The notes: generated by a model not told the origin, from the letters alone. Counted from the first letter of the stretch, positions 36,998 through 46,867 are shown. The stretch is DNA of 64,000 bases from Collinsella aerofaciens (GCF_015561195.1 NZ_JADMSU010000006.1:112058-176057); one strand, 5' to 3'. Made by a program: numbers and translations.

Positions 36998-38407
36998 TTA
37001 TTTCTTCAATGCGCAGGACCACTGCATGAGACCAGCTCTAATCAACGCAAAATAATGGGAAGAGAATTTACGCGCAAGGTATATAGGCCATTTCCAATTA
37101 TTATATGCAAGCTGAGCGGCCCCATTACCAACCACAAGCGCCCAGACGCCCATGCCAGTAAAGGAAATTAAGACATACGACAATACAAAACCTGCAATAG
37201 CCGAAACTATATAAGCCGGGAGATAGGGGATTTCATTCGTACTGATAATGTAATTACAACACAATGAATGATGGTTCCAAACCGCAAGATAAACAACCAA
37301 GGCGAAATAAAGAAGCCCGTCGGGGGAAAAACCTTTCTTAACTAGGAACAAGACTGGGAAGCCGACAAACCAGACACCGATCGTGCATACAACAATTAAA
37401 ATCCAATATAGAGACAGACTTTTTTCAATAATTTTTCGTGCAGTCTGAACTTCGCCACCAGCATAAGCAGATTGAAACATTGGAATAAAAGATCGAACGT
37501 AGGCGCTGGCAAACCCGTAAATTGCACCGCCAACTTGAATAATTAATGAATACTGAGAGTTAACCTCCACACCAAGAAAATAGGAGCAGAGCAGCGAACT
37601 CAACTGAGTGGAAGCATAGCAGCAAAGTTGAACAACGCCGTCCCTCCACGCCAAATAAGCCACTGAAATAAACGTTTCTTTTATTTCAGAAATAGAAACA
37701 CCCGTACAAGCATCGTTTGCTTTTTTTATCGCCTCTGAGTGAACCTCCAGAAAGCGACCGCAAAAAAATCTCAGCACAATGTCATTAAACAGATAACCGA
37801 TGGCAGCGCCAATGATGCCAAAACCCATAAACAGCAAAAACGCAGAAACCACAAGCTGCCCAATGCGACCATAAGACTTTGCCCTGCTTTCAGCGGAAAT
37901 ATCCCCGAACCCTCTCAGGCAGGTCGTATAATGAAAAAAGAATAGATTAAAAAACACATCAAAACAAAAAATTAACCATGCGGTCCAACAAGAAAAGGGA
38001 TCAATAGCACTTGAAATTGAAGAAATGTAGGCAGTTCCAACTGTAGCGGTAAGCATCAGGACAACGCAAGAAATTAACGCGTAAACAATCCGGGATGTTT
38101 TAATCAATTTGCCAAGCAGCTCATAGTCTACAGAATCACCAACTTGAGATGAATCGTAGCCGCTCTTGCTAATGCTACGCGCACCGCTAAGACAATAGAC
38201 AATATTTCTCGCAAAGGTTGGTGTAAAGCCAAATTCAAATAACAGCGTTAAATTCCCAATGGCAACAAAAGTGTACCAGAGACCAAGTTCGGCGTTAGAT
38301 AAGTAAGCAAGCAGAAACGGAAGAAGAAGGAAGCTGCTCCCCATTGAAAGAACAGTGCTTACATAGTTCCATATAATGTCTGACTTGGTAGTATTAATTT
38401 TAGCCAT
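36998..38407 (-). CDS. wzx: Wzx-type polysaccharide flippase
   Basis: 469 residues, about 12-14 membrane helices, MOP/polysaccharide-transport type. It opens with SDIIWNYVSTVLSMGSSFLL, then AELGLWYTFVAIGNLTLLFEFGF (positions 40-62), as in Wzx proteins, and shows SLYWILIVVCTIGV and NGAAQLAYNNWKWPIYLARK near the end. It should flip lipid-linked repeat units across the membrane. Last gene of the operon, overlapping wzy by one base. AT-rich codons. Confidence 0.88.
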   Translation of the reverse strand: MAKINTTKSDIIWNYVSTVLSMGSSFLLLPFLLAYLSNAELGLWYTFVAIGNLTLLFEFGFTPTFARNIVYCLSGARSISKSGYDSSQVGDSVDYELLGKLIKTSRIVYALISCVVLMLTATVGTAYISSISSAIDPFSCWTAWLIFCFDVFFNLFFFHYTTCLRGFGDISAESRAKSYGRIGQLVVSAFLLFMGFGIIGAAIGYLFNDIVLRFFCGRFLEVHSEAIKKANDACTGVSISEIKETFISVAYLAWRDGVVQLCCYASTQLSSLLCSYFLGVEVNSQYSLIIQVGGAIYGFASAYVRSFIPMFQSAYAGGEVQTARKIIEKSLSLYWILIVVCTIGVWFVGFPVLFLVKKGFSPDGLLYFALVVYLAVWNHHSLCCNYIISTNEIPYLPAYIVSAIAGFVLSYVLISFTGMGVWALVVGNGAAQLAYNNWKWPIYLARKFSSHYFALIRAGLMQWSCALKK

Positions 38408-39606
38408 TATTTAGCCATCTCCACAACATCCTTTGATGGCACCCTGGATTGACAGGGCCCCTTATCTGAAAAGGCGGGCAGCGCCATAAGCATAAAGAAA
38501 TTACATGCTGGATATAACATTCCGCATTCAACAAACCCCATTAGGGAATACAAGACCAAGCCCATGAATGTCACGTGGGCCGAAATACGCGCTTTATTTA
38601 TCGCTACGCAATAGAAAGCAACAAACGCGGTAAATGGGATCAAACCGTATTGAATAAGTAGTCGACAATATGCATTGTCAAGCATGACTCTTGTTTGTAT
38701 TAAATAACCACCCGTTGCAGACGGCAGCGAAACTATGGCCGTTAAGTCATTACCAAAAACAGTCAGAGGGTAGTTTTCAAAATAATAGGCGGAATAAAAA
38801 ATCCGGTTGGTCATTAAATTATCAAGCTGAACAAGACATTTATTGGCACCATGGGACCACATAAAGGGCAGGGCTATACTAACAATCGCCAGAAAAAGCG
38901 GTAAAAAAGTAAATAGGGACCCATATGGTTTTGAACGGGGGCTTCTGAATGAAATAACCGAATACAAGGCCATTACGAAAATGCCTGCTGCAGAAGTTTT
39001 TGAATCAGCTACGAAAAAAGCAATTGCGAAACAGAAGATGCCCGCAAGACCGCTTCTGCCTTTCAGCTCAAAAATAGAAGCAGAATAAGCAATAAACAAA
39101 AGCTGTCCAAAATTATTAGGATGGGCAAAACCCATCGAATTTCGTACAAAATTGCTACCGCGCGACATTAATACAGAAGGAATGGCACCGACACTATTGA
39201 GACCAACAACCATCAATAGCATAAAGACGGACGATACAAGAATAGACCTTGAGATGTAGTATTCAGGGACGTCTTCAGCGCAAAGGCAAAACAGCGCCAA
39301 CCAAATAATCTGAGGGGCTTTATTTGATTTCAGCGACCCGACGCAAATTAAAATCAGCAGCAAGCCAACTAGCACTTTCACATGAGAAGTCTTTTGTAGT
39401 AAAAGCTTCAGCAGTAGAAACGCTAAGGCAAACAACTCAAGGACCAGCGAAAGCACCGCAAGAGAAATCCCAAACACATTGGTAGCATTTACTGATCCAA
39501 TATAATAGGAAACTGAAAATAAAGCCAAAGCAAAGCTGAACAGTACAGCCCCGGCATTTGCTCGTATAATCTCAGTCCATGATCTTTCCACATTAGTCAA
39601 ATTCAA
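38407..39606 (-). CDS. wzy: Wzy-type O-antigen/capsule polymerase
   Basis: 399 residues, about 11 membrane helices and a larger outer loop near 240-300 (HGANKCLVQLDNLMTNRIFY, ENYPLTVFGNDL). This topology, with SMGFAHPNNFG in mid-protein, is usual for Wzy polymerases, which are poorly conserved in sequence. It lies between glycosyltransferase and flippase genes, which supports the call. Confidence 0.82.
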   Translation of the reverse strand: MNLTNVERSWTEIIRANAGAVLFSFALALFSVSYYIGSVNATNVFGISLAVLSLVLELFALAFLLLKLLLQKTSHVKVLVGLLLILICVGSLKSNKAPQIIWLALFCLCAEDVPEYYISRSILVSSVFMLLMVVGLNSVGAIPSVLMSRGSNFVRNSMGFAHPNNFGQLLFIAYSASIFELKGRSGLAGIFCFAIAFFVADSKTSAAGIFVMALYSVISFRSPRSKPYGSLFTFLPLFLAIVSIALPFMWSHGANKCLVQLDNLMTNRIFYSAYYFENYPLTVFGNDLTAIVSLPSATGGYLIQTRVMLDNAYCRLLIQYGLIPFTAFVAFYCVAINKARISAHVTFMGLVLYSLMGFVECGMLYPACNFFMLMALPAFSDKGPCQSRVPSKDVVEMAK

Positions 39607-40671
39607 TTAACGTACCCCATAAACAAACTTAGTAAAGCCAATTGCAGCCATAACACGCCTCGCAAGAAGAAGACGGATCGTAATGCGATTTTTCACTTCA
39701 GAGATAAATCGACGTGAATAGCGGTGAGAAGCAAAGCCTTCCATTAAATAGCTGAAATACGACTGGCAGACCATATTAGAGACAGGCTTAAAAAGCTGAT
39801 TCGATTCCAAACGTGCACAATTACGAATCAAAGATAAGACTTCCCTGACTGCAGATTGCTTATATAGTTCGCTTAAATCCGGATTCACGTGACATAGCTC
39901 ATATAGTTTTACCAGTAAATTATCAACACTCTCGATAGCCGAGATATCAGTATTTCTCGTTACTGAATCACTATTGTTGACATAGCAATAGACCGCCGAG
40001 TCCACTACTTTTACACTTTCAGCCAGACGATAAGCATCTACCATAAACAACGCGTCTTCACCGAAACGAATGCCATCTTCAAATTTAAGAAAACCATTCC
40101 GGAATAATGATTTCTTAAATATCTTTCCACAAACGCTTCGGAATACAACACCTTTAGTAAAGCTCGAAAACGGAACTTTATTAACATTATCCCAAAATGC
40201 AAGGCTAAGAGAGCATGCTGTTTTCCAGTCGATGCTTATAGCCTTGCCCGAATAATCGCCATGCTCATTCAGTAGAGCCCCGATAACCAAGCTACAGCCA
40301 TCTGAGGATTCAAGCAACAGCCTAACTGCATTTATAGGCAGCATATCGTCAGCATCAACAAATGCCACCCAATCACCGGAGGCCTCATCGATACCCCTAT
40401 TACGCGCCACGCATACACCACTATTGTTTTGACTAATCAGCTTAATCCGGTTGTCGCCCTCTGCAATAGCCATAACTAGCTCAGCGCCACGATCTGTCGA
40501 CCCATCATCAACAATAATTATTTCAATGTTGCTCACACTCTGACGCTGAAGACTATTTAATGTCTTTTGAATCGTTTTTTCAGCGTTATACATCGGCACA
40601 ATCACGCTCACGAGAGGATTGTCGACCAAGGAAGATTGACAGCAATTTACTTGCTTGCTTGTTGACGTCAT
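39607..40671 (-). CDS. Family 2 glycosyltransferase
   Basis: 354 residues. PLVSVIVPMYNAEKTIQKTL starts the GT-A fold at about residue 19, IIIVDDGSTDRG is the nucleotide site, RNRGIDEASGDWVAFVDADD carries the DxD, and GEDALFMVDAY is the acceptor-side motif. It adds one sugar to the lipid-linked repeat unit. The ATG overlaps the stop of the GT4 gene in its present frame (ATGA). A G9 run lies 10 bases before the start. Confidence 0.92.
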   Translation of the reverse strand: MTSTSKQVNCCQSSLVDNPLVSVIVPMYNAEKTIQKTLNSLQRQSVSNIEIIIVDDGSTDRGAELVMAIAEGDNRIKLISQNNSGVCVARNRGIDEASGDWVAFVDADDMLPINAVRLLLESSDGCSLVIGALLNEHGDYSGKAISIDWKTACSLSLAFWDNVNKVPFSSFTKGVVFRSVCGKIFKKSLFRNGFLKFEDGIRFGEDALFMVDAYRLAESVKVVDSAVYCYVNNSDSVTRNTDISAIESVDNLLVKLYELCHVNPDLSELYKQSAVREVLSLIRNCARLESNQLFKPVSNMVCQSYFSYLMEGFASHRYSRRFISEVKNRITIRLLLARRVMAAIGFTKFVYGVR

Positions 40672-41705
40672 AAACAGACGCCCCCCCCCGCAAGCTTATT
40701 TGGACGACCCATAGAAATAATTGCGTCAATCCATTCGGCAACATTAAAGGAACACTTTAAAAATTTATCAGAAATATCAGCCGCATCTGGAACGCCAAAT
40801 GAACAGACACAAGGTAATCCGTTAAGCTGGGCTTCAATTGCGGCAACACCAAGGCCCTCAAACGTAGATGGAAATACAAAACAGTCAAATGAAGACAGAA
40901 TGTCTTTAATATCTTTTCTTTCGCCTGCAAACAAGACACTAGATGAGATACCCAGCTTAGCCGCAGATTCCTGAAGACTCTTGTGTAGGGGGCCATCGCC
41001 AACAATCATTAATTTACAGTTGGATTTAACTGTTAGCAGTTCCTTCATTATCTTTAAAAGAAAAATATGATTCTTTTGACTAGTCAAACGTCCAACAGTA
41101 CCAATAAGAAAATCTTTTGACGAAAGGCCGAACTCTTCCCTAATTACTACCCTGCTGACAGGATCGTACTCCATGTCATTAAAATTTAAGGCATTTGGAA
41201 GCACCTGAAAATTATCGCCCCAGAAGAATGAACCCGCTTCTTTTGAACACGCAAGCCTAACATTAGAATTACGTAACGCCGCACGGCGATTAAAACGGCT
41301 TATAACTTGAGTCGGCAAACCGCCCAAAAAACGAGAATTGTGAGAATGAGCAATGCGGACAGAGACATTCGCCCGTTGAGCTGCTCGCAAGACATCCGCA
41401 TATAAAAGATGATTAAAGTTACACCAAACCGCCTGGTAACAATTTGGTTCATCTTGAAATAGATGGTCTAGATACTCAAAGCGCTTAATAGGCCTATCAA
41501 TATCCGGGCAAATGTGGATTTCGGAGTTCATCTCATGAACGAATGCAACATCTGATAAATCAGACGTTGCAAGAAATTCAAACGTAGCATATGAGCTGAG
41601 GGCCTTTATATACCTACCAACAACGATTTCGGTTCCACCCAGCCCATTTGAAAGGCCAGATACTAAAACCCTAGGCTTATTGTGGTCTAAGGCAGACGAA
41701 ACCAT
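40668..41705 (-). CDS. Family 4 glycosyltransferase, C-terminus altered by a G9 run
   Basis: 345 residues. LVSGLSNGLGGTEIVVGRYI at the N-terminus, IAHSHNSRFLGG (about 120), GTVGRLTSQKNHIFLL (about 207) and PSTFEGLGVAAIEAQLNGLP (donor site, about 280) identify GT4, CapM/EpsF-like. The end reads NKLAGGGVCL because of nine G residues at 40681-40689. With eight G the frame gives NKLAGGASVYDVNKQASKLL and more, a normal GT4 C-terminal helix, to a stop at 40586. So the protein as written lacks its last 30 or so residues. Confidence 0.9.
   Translation of the reverse strand: MVSSALDHNKPRVLVSGLSNGLGGTEIVVGRYIKALSSYATFEFLATSDLSDVAFVHEMNSEIHICPDIDRPIKRFEYLDHLFQDEPNCYQAVWCNFNHLLYADVLRAAQRANVSVRIAHSHNSRFLGGLPTQVISRFNRRAALRNSNVRLACSKEAGSFFWGDNFQVLPNALNFNDMEYDPVSRVVIREEFGLSSKDFLIGTVGRLTSQKNHIFLLKIMKELLTVKSNCKLMIVGDGPLHKSLQESAAKLGISSSVLFAGERKDIKDILSSFDCFVFPSTFEGLGVAAIEAQLNGLPCVCSFGVPDAADISDKFLKCSFNVAEWIDAIISMGRPNKLAGGGVCL
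40681..40689 (-). repeat. Poly-G tract (G9 on the coding strand), candidate phase-variation switch
   Basis: Nine G residues near the 3' end of the GT4 gene. G9 gives a stop overlapping the GT2 start; G8 gives the full GT4 C-terminus with an 86-base overlap into GT2; G10 joins both genes in one frame. These three outcomes were read directly from the sequence. Confidence 0.85.
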
Positions 41706-42457
41706 TAAAAAGCCTTCCTTCCAAATCTAAGTACCGATAGAACAGAGGAGATGAACCAAGACAGCTTGGGTCCAATTACTGGCGCAAGCTTTTTCCGCAT
41801 TTCAACACGGAACTTCTTAGCGGGTGACAACCAGGTGCCTGAATAATGGTGAATAGAATATGTATCATCAGTAATTTCAAACTTGCCACTATGACTGTCT
41901 AGGGGATCAAAATAAGTAGCAGGGTATGCAGTGAAACCATTTAACTGCTGAAATGAACCATCTCTCTTAAGAGCACAACTCACTTCCAGGTAATCAGTTA
42001 GCACCCTCGGAGAGGTATCCATAGAGTTGCGGCCTTTTCGCATCTCAAATCTCATAGATTCATATAATTTTGCGACATCGCTCATGACATAGCTTCCGGC
42101 CTCAGAACCCATGATGAGGCCGGGATTCAAGAAGAAATTATTCTTCATGAATCCCGCAAAAGCCTCATTATCTAAAAGCTCGTCCAGAGGCTTCAGGACT
42201 TCGACATCTGTATCGAGAAGGATTCCACCCTCTGAATACAGTATTCTGTAGCGCGCATAATCGCTGACAAACGCCCATTTTTTTGAGGCATATGCCTCAC
42301 GACAAAATTCACATTGATTTATATCGAAATTGCTTTCGTCCCATCTACGAATTTCCCAATCAGGCATGATCTTCGACCAAGACTCAATGCATTTTCTTTC
42401 AAGTTCAGGAAGCTCACTTCCACCGAACCAGATGTAGTGCAGAACTTTAGGAATCAT
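41705..42457 (-). CDS. GT32-type capsular polysaccharide glycosyltransferase
   Basis: 250 residues from ATG at 42457 (AAGGG upstream; a TTG at 42475 would add six). MIPKVLHYIWFGGSELPE and WEIRRWDESNFD open the domain, and YARYRILYSEGGILLDTDVE holds the DxD sugar-nucleotide site (about 75-95). This is the family that adds mannose, galactose or similar residues. It overlaps the next GT4 gene by one base. Confidence 0.9.
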   Translation of the reverse strand: MIPKVLHYIWFGGSELPELERKCIESWSKIMPDWEIRRWDESNFDINQCEFCREAYASKKWAFVSDYARYRILYSEGGILLDTDVEVLKPLDELLDNEAFAGFMKNNFFLNPGLIMGSEAGSYVMSDVAKLYESMRFEMRKGRNSMDTSPRVLTDYLEVSCALKRDGSFQQLNGFTAYPATYFDPLDSHSGKFEITDDTYSIHHYSGTWLSPAKKFRVEMRKKLAPVIGPKLSWFISSVLSVLRFGRKAF

Positions 42458-42479
42458 CAATTCCCTTTCGAACAATAGG

Positions 42480-43724
42480 CTACTTCTTGATGATTTTTTT
42501 AACCAGATGCTTCATCGGGTCATAAATTCCAAGCTTTTCGCATGTATGCCTAGCAAAGCGCTCGGCTTTTACTTTTCCGGAATCGGGGAACCACTTATTC
42601 ATAAGCTCCTCACCATCCAGATTCGCCACATCAGCCATGAATTCATCGCGACGCGGATTCAGCTTCACGGACTTAGTAAGTTCACGAACACCTTCTACTG
42701 CAGCCTCAACATCAATCTCCTTCATACGGGCATAGCTTGAGGCTCGATCAAGCAATTCTTGTCCCTCATCGCTTTGGATGAGAACTCGAGTGACGCCCCG
42801 ATTGTCGTCGAACTCTTTCGAGAGTCGATAAACATCGAAGAAATCCCAGCAAGTCAAATCAGTAACGCGATAACGCTTTTTAAACGGGCATTCGTAACAA
42901 ATGGGTCGATCTGAAAGATCAGCAAAAAAGGCCCTTAGGTAAGGATCTGTTTCGACACCTTCACTGTACAGCCGTTCACCATACAGAGTCTCGCCTTCGA
43001 GCTCGCACATATTTGAATAGCGATAGCCAAACCGTGATTTATCTCTAAAAAGAACGGTCTCACCTTTTATGCCAACCTTTGCGTCAAGCCATTCGACCTG
43101 CCGCGCGAACACAGCGCGAGCGGGGTTCGCGCGGCAGACGAAGTCTGCCACGCGTAAATTTGCCGGCTTGCCGCCCAAAAATCGAAGCAGGCCTTCGCAT
43201 TGACAAGGGGTACCAATAAAGAGAACTTCACGTCCAGTTTTTAGTTGTTGTTTGACCTCGGGATACGCAGGGCCAACAACGCTCTGAACATATTTACTGT
43301 TGCGGAAGCGCCAAAGTTCATCAACGCTTTCCACAGAAAAATGTCCGACCTTAAGTCGCCCAGGGGCTCCTTCGGCTCGCACAAGCTGTTCACCGCGCAA
43401 ATAACCTGCACCAAACACAATACCGCCGTTGGCAATCACGGCCTGAGCAAGGGCAGTGAAGGCTCCACCAGAAGTGCTTTCAGCAAGCACCTTTTGATCA
43501 TTATGCTGGACTAGAAAGGCTCGTTGGGACTTAGGCTCGTCCTTATCAACATTAAGCACTGGGCAAGCCTTTTCGCATAATCCGCAATCAATACACTGGT
43601 CAGCATTGACTACGGGGTACTCGCAGCCCTCGGCGTCATATTCCATTGATATGCACTGCTTGGGACATTTTTGAGCACAGGCAGCGCAACCGCAGCATTT
43701 ACTTTTGTCCGTGATGGAGATCAT
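42480..43724 (-). CDS. FrhB-like iron-sulfur protein with polysaccharide genes
   Basis: 414 residues. The N-terminus has two 4Fe-4S motifs (CCGCAACAQKCP and CIDCGLCEKACP), then a coenzyme F420 hydrogenase beta-subunit-like region with STSGGAFTALAQAVI (about 84) and FIGTPCQCEGLLRFLG (about 170). Such FrhB-like proteins are frequent beside polysaccharide pyruvyl transferases in capsule clusters; their reaction is not established. The pyruvyl transferase gene precedes by 8 bases. Confidence 0.88.
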   Translation of the reverse strand: MISITDKSKCCGCAACAQKCPKQCISMEYDAEGCEYPVVNADQCIDCGLCEKACPVLNVDKDEPKSQRAFLVQHNDQKVLAESTSGGAFTALAQAVIANGGIVFGAGYLRGEQLVRAEGAPGRLKVGHFSVESVDELWRFRNSKYVQSVVGPAYPEVKQQLKTGREVLFIGTPCQCEGLLRFLGGKPANLRVADFVCRANPARAVFARQVEWLDAKVGIKGETVLFRDKSRFGYRYSNMCELEGETLYGERLYSEGVETDPYLRAFFADLSDRPICYECPFKKRYRVTDLTCWDFFDVYRLSKEFDDNRGVTRVLIQSDEGQELLDRASSYARMKEIDVEAAVEGVRELTKSVKLNPRRDEFMADVANLDGEELMNKWFPDSGKVKAERFARHTCEKLGIYDPMKHLVKKIIKK

Positions 43725-43732
43725 ACTGTTCC

Positions 43733-44920
43733 CTACAACTCAAGAGCTGATTTAAGCCAATTGGCCGATTCATTCCTATACACATTAAGTCGTTGACGTA
43801 CTGACACAAAGTCGATTTCATTTGCCATTGCGGCACGGAAAGCATCCTTCGATTCGCAAATACGATCGGAGTTTCCAAGGACACGCAACAATGTATCAAT
43901 ACGTGAGTTCGTAGACTGAGCACCCATATTCTCGTGGCGACGGAACGAGAAGAAGGGCACCTCAAAAATATTTGAGAAAACGCTTCCGTGGAAAGAGTCA
44001 GTACAGACATACGAAGCATGGGCAATCAAGTTGACCCACTCAGCCGGACCGGCTTCCCAAGGATAATAATCCGCGTAATCATCATCAGCCTTAACATACT
44101 CATCGGGATGAGCAATGGCGACGATCTTCAAATTATGCTGCTTGGCAAGCTCTTGGGCACATTCACGATTCCATGCATTCTTACCCATGAAATAGCAGAA
44201 AACATAGGGCTCGTCAGGAACGTCAATCGAAGAGGAACAAGCAAGGCTTGCCCACTGATCTCTAGCCAGCAGCATCGTAGGGTCGCATACAACAGAGCAT
44301 CGGACGCCCGTAGCTTTCTCTACCAAATCCGCTCCCGTATCCTCGCGAACAGAAATGGCCGAAAAATCGGAAAGAAAATCTTTTGTTTTACGAAGATATT
44401 TTTCAGAAAGGGAAGATACTCCAAAACTAGTGGAATAAGACACCTTGCGGACAGGAGGCTGCACGAAAGATAGTGTAAAGTACCTACCAGCAATGTTAAC
44501 AGGCAGCCAAAGCTGATCGCTGCCAACAACAACGCTGTCATAATCAGCCACAAGCGCCCCAAGTTCTTCAAACGAAGCGGCTTGAGGAGTAAAACTAAAA
44601 TGTGTTGACTCGAAAGATGAAAATGCACTTTTCCTCTTTGCCATTTTCTTTCCAAAGTCAGCATCAAGCTTCTGCTTGATGCGATGCTTTACAAAACCCA
44701 GCTTTGCACGATAAAGATCTACATCAAATAGATGCTCAAGATAGTAATCATTGCGTCCTTCAGAAATAGCATGACCCAGGCCACGTTTATCAATAGTATT
44801 GACTTCAACTCCCAGCTCCTCAAGGGCACGCTGGGTCGCGTACGCCTGAAGAACGCTGCCAAAGTTGATTTTGTCATGACACGACGCGACTGCGACTCGC
44901 TTAGAACATGTAATAGTCAA
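43733..44920 (-). CDS. Polysaccharide pyruvyl transferase
   Basis: 395 residues with the PS_pyruv_trans pattern: INFGSVLQAYATQRALEELG (about 17-36), VVVGSDQLWLP (about 130), KVSYSTSFGVSSL, ISVREDTGADLVEKATG, DPTMLL and THDSFHG-like CTDSFHGSVFSNIF (about 315). It would add pyruvate ketals to sugars of the repeat unit, which gives the polymer negative charge. Flanked by a GT4 gene and the FrhB-like gene. Confidence 0.91.
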   Translation of the reverse strand: MTITCSKRVAVASCHDKINFGSVLQAYATQRALEELGVEVNTIDKRGLGHAISEGRNDYYLEHLFDVDLYRAKLGFVKHRIKQKLDADFGKKMAKRKSAFSSFESTHFSFTPQAASFEELGALVADYDSVVVGSDQLWLPVNIAGRYFTLSFVQPPVRKVSYSTSFGVSSLSEKYLRKTKDFLSDFSAISVREDTGADLVEKATGVRCSVVCDPTMLLARDQWASLACSSSIDVPDEPYVFCYFMGKNAWNRECAQELAKQHNLKIVAIAHPDEYVKADDDYADYYPWEAGPAEWVNLIAHASYVCTDSFHGSVFSNIFEVPFFSFRRHENMGAQSTNSRIDTLLRVLGNSDRICESKDAFRAAMANEIDFVSVRQRLNVYRNESANWLKSALEL

Positions 44921-44929
44921 GCTATCCCC

Positions 44930-46033
44930 TTAATCAACAGAACCTAAATAGGTCATATAACAATCCAATAACACTCTGGCCGCAGCATTAATTTCAAATA
45001 CCTGCAAACCGGCATCGTCGCCAGGCGCGAAGACCTCTGTGCTCAACTCAATAAGTCTTTCGGCCCACTTTATACAGGAGCTAGAAAGTGATTCAAATTG
45101 CATCATGGATGTAACAGCGGTCTCAGAGGTAACGGTATCAGACGCAAGAATGGGTGTATGCGATGCCTGGCATTCAACTCCGACCATTGGGAGGCCTTCA
45201 TACAGGCTCGGCAGGCAGAAAACATCAAATGCTCGATATAAAGATGCTGCGTCGCTTCTAGTGCCCAAAAACCGAACAGAATGGCTAATCCCCAGACAAT
45301 CAGCTTGGTCCTTTATCTGTTCAACCAACGGACCAGAACCAACCAAAACTAAAACTGCATCATTACGAATCTTTAAAACCTGATCGAATATATTAAGCAA
45401 ATATGAGTGATTCTTCTGCTCTGTAAAACGACCAATGTGCCCAATTAGAAGCTGTCCATCAGCAACACCAAGCGATCGCCGCGTCCTTAGGCGATCCTCA
45501 TCATCTGGCGCGAAAACAGACAAGTCGACAGCATTACGCATGACTACAAATTGAGAACTCGATCCAAATAACCATTCACCAGCGAATTTACTACATGCAA
45601 AACGGTGAGTCGGATACCGGTTTGATTGCGTTTTCAGCACGGCCTTCAGGGCATTCTTGGCATACTCACCCCTACCACTCGTAGAGTGGCTATGGGCGAT
45701 ACGCACGGGGACACCCGCCTTCTTCGCAGCACGAAGAGGAAAGACCGAAAGCGCGTTGATGTGACTATGGACAATCTTCCAGCCCTCTTGCTTAAAGAGA
45801 CGCTGAAGCTCTCGCTGGTATTCAGCTACATGCTGATAGGGCGGTATCTCAAAGACCCTGCCACCGAGCGATTCGATCTCGTCACGGGGAACAAGCGTCG
45901 AATCGGAATCAACAAGAAAGTCAAACTGCACTTTACCGCGATCGATGTGACGATAGTAATTCATAACGACAGCTTCGACGCCGCCACCAACCATCTTGCC
46001 AACAACCTGAGCCACCCTAACCGGTTCAGTCAT
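44930..46033 (-). CDS. Family 4 glycosyltransferase (EpsF/CapM-like)
   Basis: 367 residues. VAQVVGKMVGGGVEAVVMNY at the N-terminus, VHSHINALSVFPLRAAKKAG, RIAHSHST (about 125), LIGHIGRFTEQKNHSYLL (about 210) and LPSLYEGLPMVGVECQAS (donor site, about 290) define an EpsF-like GT4. It starts directly behind the priming transferase gene, so it probably adds the second sugar. Confidence 0.92.
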   Translation of the reverse strand: MTEPVRVAQVVGKMVGGGVEAVVMNYYRHIDRGKVQFDFLVDSDSTLVPRDEIESLGGRVFEIPPYQHVAEYQRELQRLFKQEGWKIVHSHINALSVFPLRAAKKAGVPVRIAHSHSTSGRGEYAKNALKAVLKTQSNRYPTHRFACSKFAGEWLFGSSSQFVVMRNAVDLSVFAPDDEDRLRTRRSLGVADGQLLIGHIGRFTEQKNHSYLLNIFDQVLKIRNDAVLVLVGSGPLVEQIKDQADCLGISHSVRFLGTRSDAASLYRAFDVFCLPSLYEGLPMVGVECQASHTPILASDTVTSETAVTSMMQFESLSSSCIKWAERLIELSTEVFAPGDDAGLQVFEINAAARVLLDCYMTYLGSVD

Positions 46034-46834
46034 TTAGCAAGCACCTCCACCGGTAAAGACCTCAACGACCGTGAGGAGAACAATCTTCAAGTCCGTGATG
46101 GGGCCGCGCTTGGCGATGTACTCCAAATCACGGCGGACCATGCCGTCGAAGTCGGTATCGTTGCGGTCAGTCACCTGCCACCAGCCGGTAATGCCCGGCT
46201 TCACAGCCAAGCGCTGCAGGTCGTACTCGGTATACTCCGCGACCTCGTTGGGCAGCGGCGGGCGCGGGCCGACGACGGACATCTGCCCCAAAAACACGTT
46301 GAGGAACTGCGGGAACTCGTCGATGGAGTGCTTACGGATGAACCTACCGATCCTGGTGACGCGGGGGTCGTCCCTCATCTTGAACATGGCGCCGGCGATC
46401 TCGTTTTGCCCCTTGAGCTCGGCGAGACGCTCGTCGGCGTCCTTGTACATGGAGCGGAACTTCCACATGCGGAAGGTGGACAGGCTGCCGTCGAGGCGGG
46501 TCTGGCCCACACGGATCTGGCTGTAGAATGGATTGCCCTCGCTCTCTAGGCGGATGGCGGCGGCCAGCACCAAGCTGGGGATAGCGATAAGGACGAGCGC
46601 GACACCGCTAAACACAATGTCGAACGTACGCTTGACGGCCCGGTAGGCTAGACGCGTGCGGTCCCAGTCCATGATGGATTGCATGGCCCTGTAGCGACCG
46701 GCGCCCTCACGCCGGTCCATGGCCTGAGCAATCAGCGCCGCCCCCGCGGGCGCACAGCTCTTTGTTACTTCTTTAGCAGCCACAGTCAAAAATACATCCC
46801 CGTTCCCCAGGGATCCCCCAATCGGTAAATTCAA
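46034..46834 (-). CDS. Undecaprenyl-phosphate sugar phosphotransferase (priming transferase)
   Basis: 266 residues, WbaP/WcaJ short form. One membrane helix (about 75-100) follows KRTFDIVFSG. Then come FYSQIRVGQTRLDG, FRMWKFRSMYKDADE, RVTRIGRFIRKHSIDEFPQF (catalytic DE pair) and MSVVGPRPPLPNEV, with KPGITGWWQVT near the end. Starts the repeat unit on undecaprenyl phosphate. The start is uncertain (TTG at 46834; GTG codons downstream); the first 65 residues are not conserved. Confidence 0.92.
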   Translation of the reverse strand: MNLPIGGSLGNGDVFLTVAAKEVTKSCAPAGAALIAQAMDRREGAGRYRAMQSIMDWDRTRLAYRAVKRTFDIVFSGVALVLIAIPSLVLAAAIRLESEGNPFYSQIRVGQTRLDGSLSTFRMWKFRSMYKDADERLAELKGQNEIAGAMFKMRDDPRVTRIGRFIRKHSIDEFPQFLNVFLGQMSVVGPRPPLPNEVAEYTEYDLQRLAVKPGITGWWQVTDRNDTDFDGMVRRDLEYIAKRGPITDLKIVLLTVVEVFTGGGAC

Positions 46835-46867
46835 AAACGCGAACGAACAGCTAGTACAACGTCTCCC

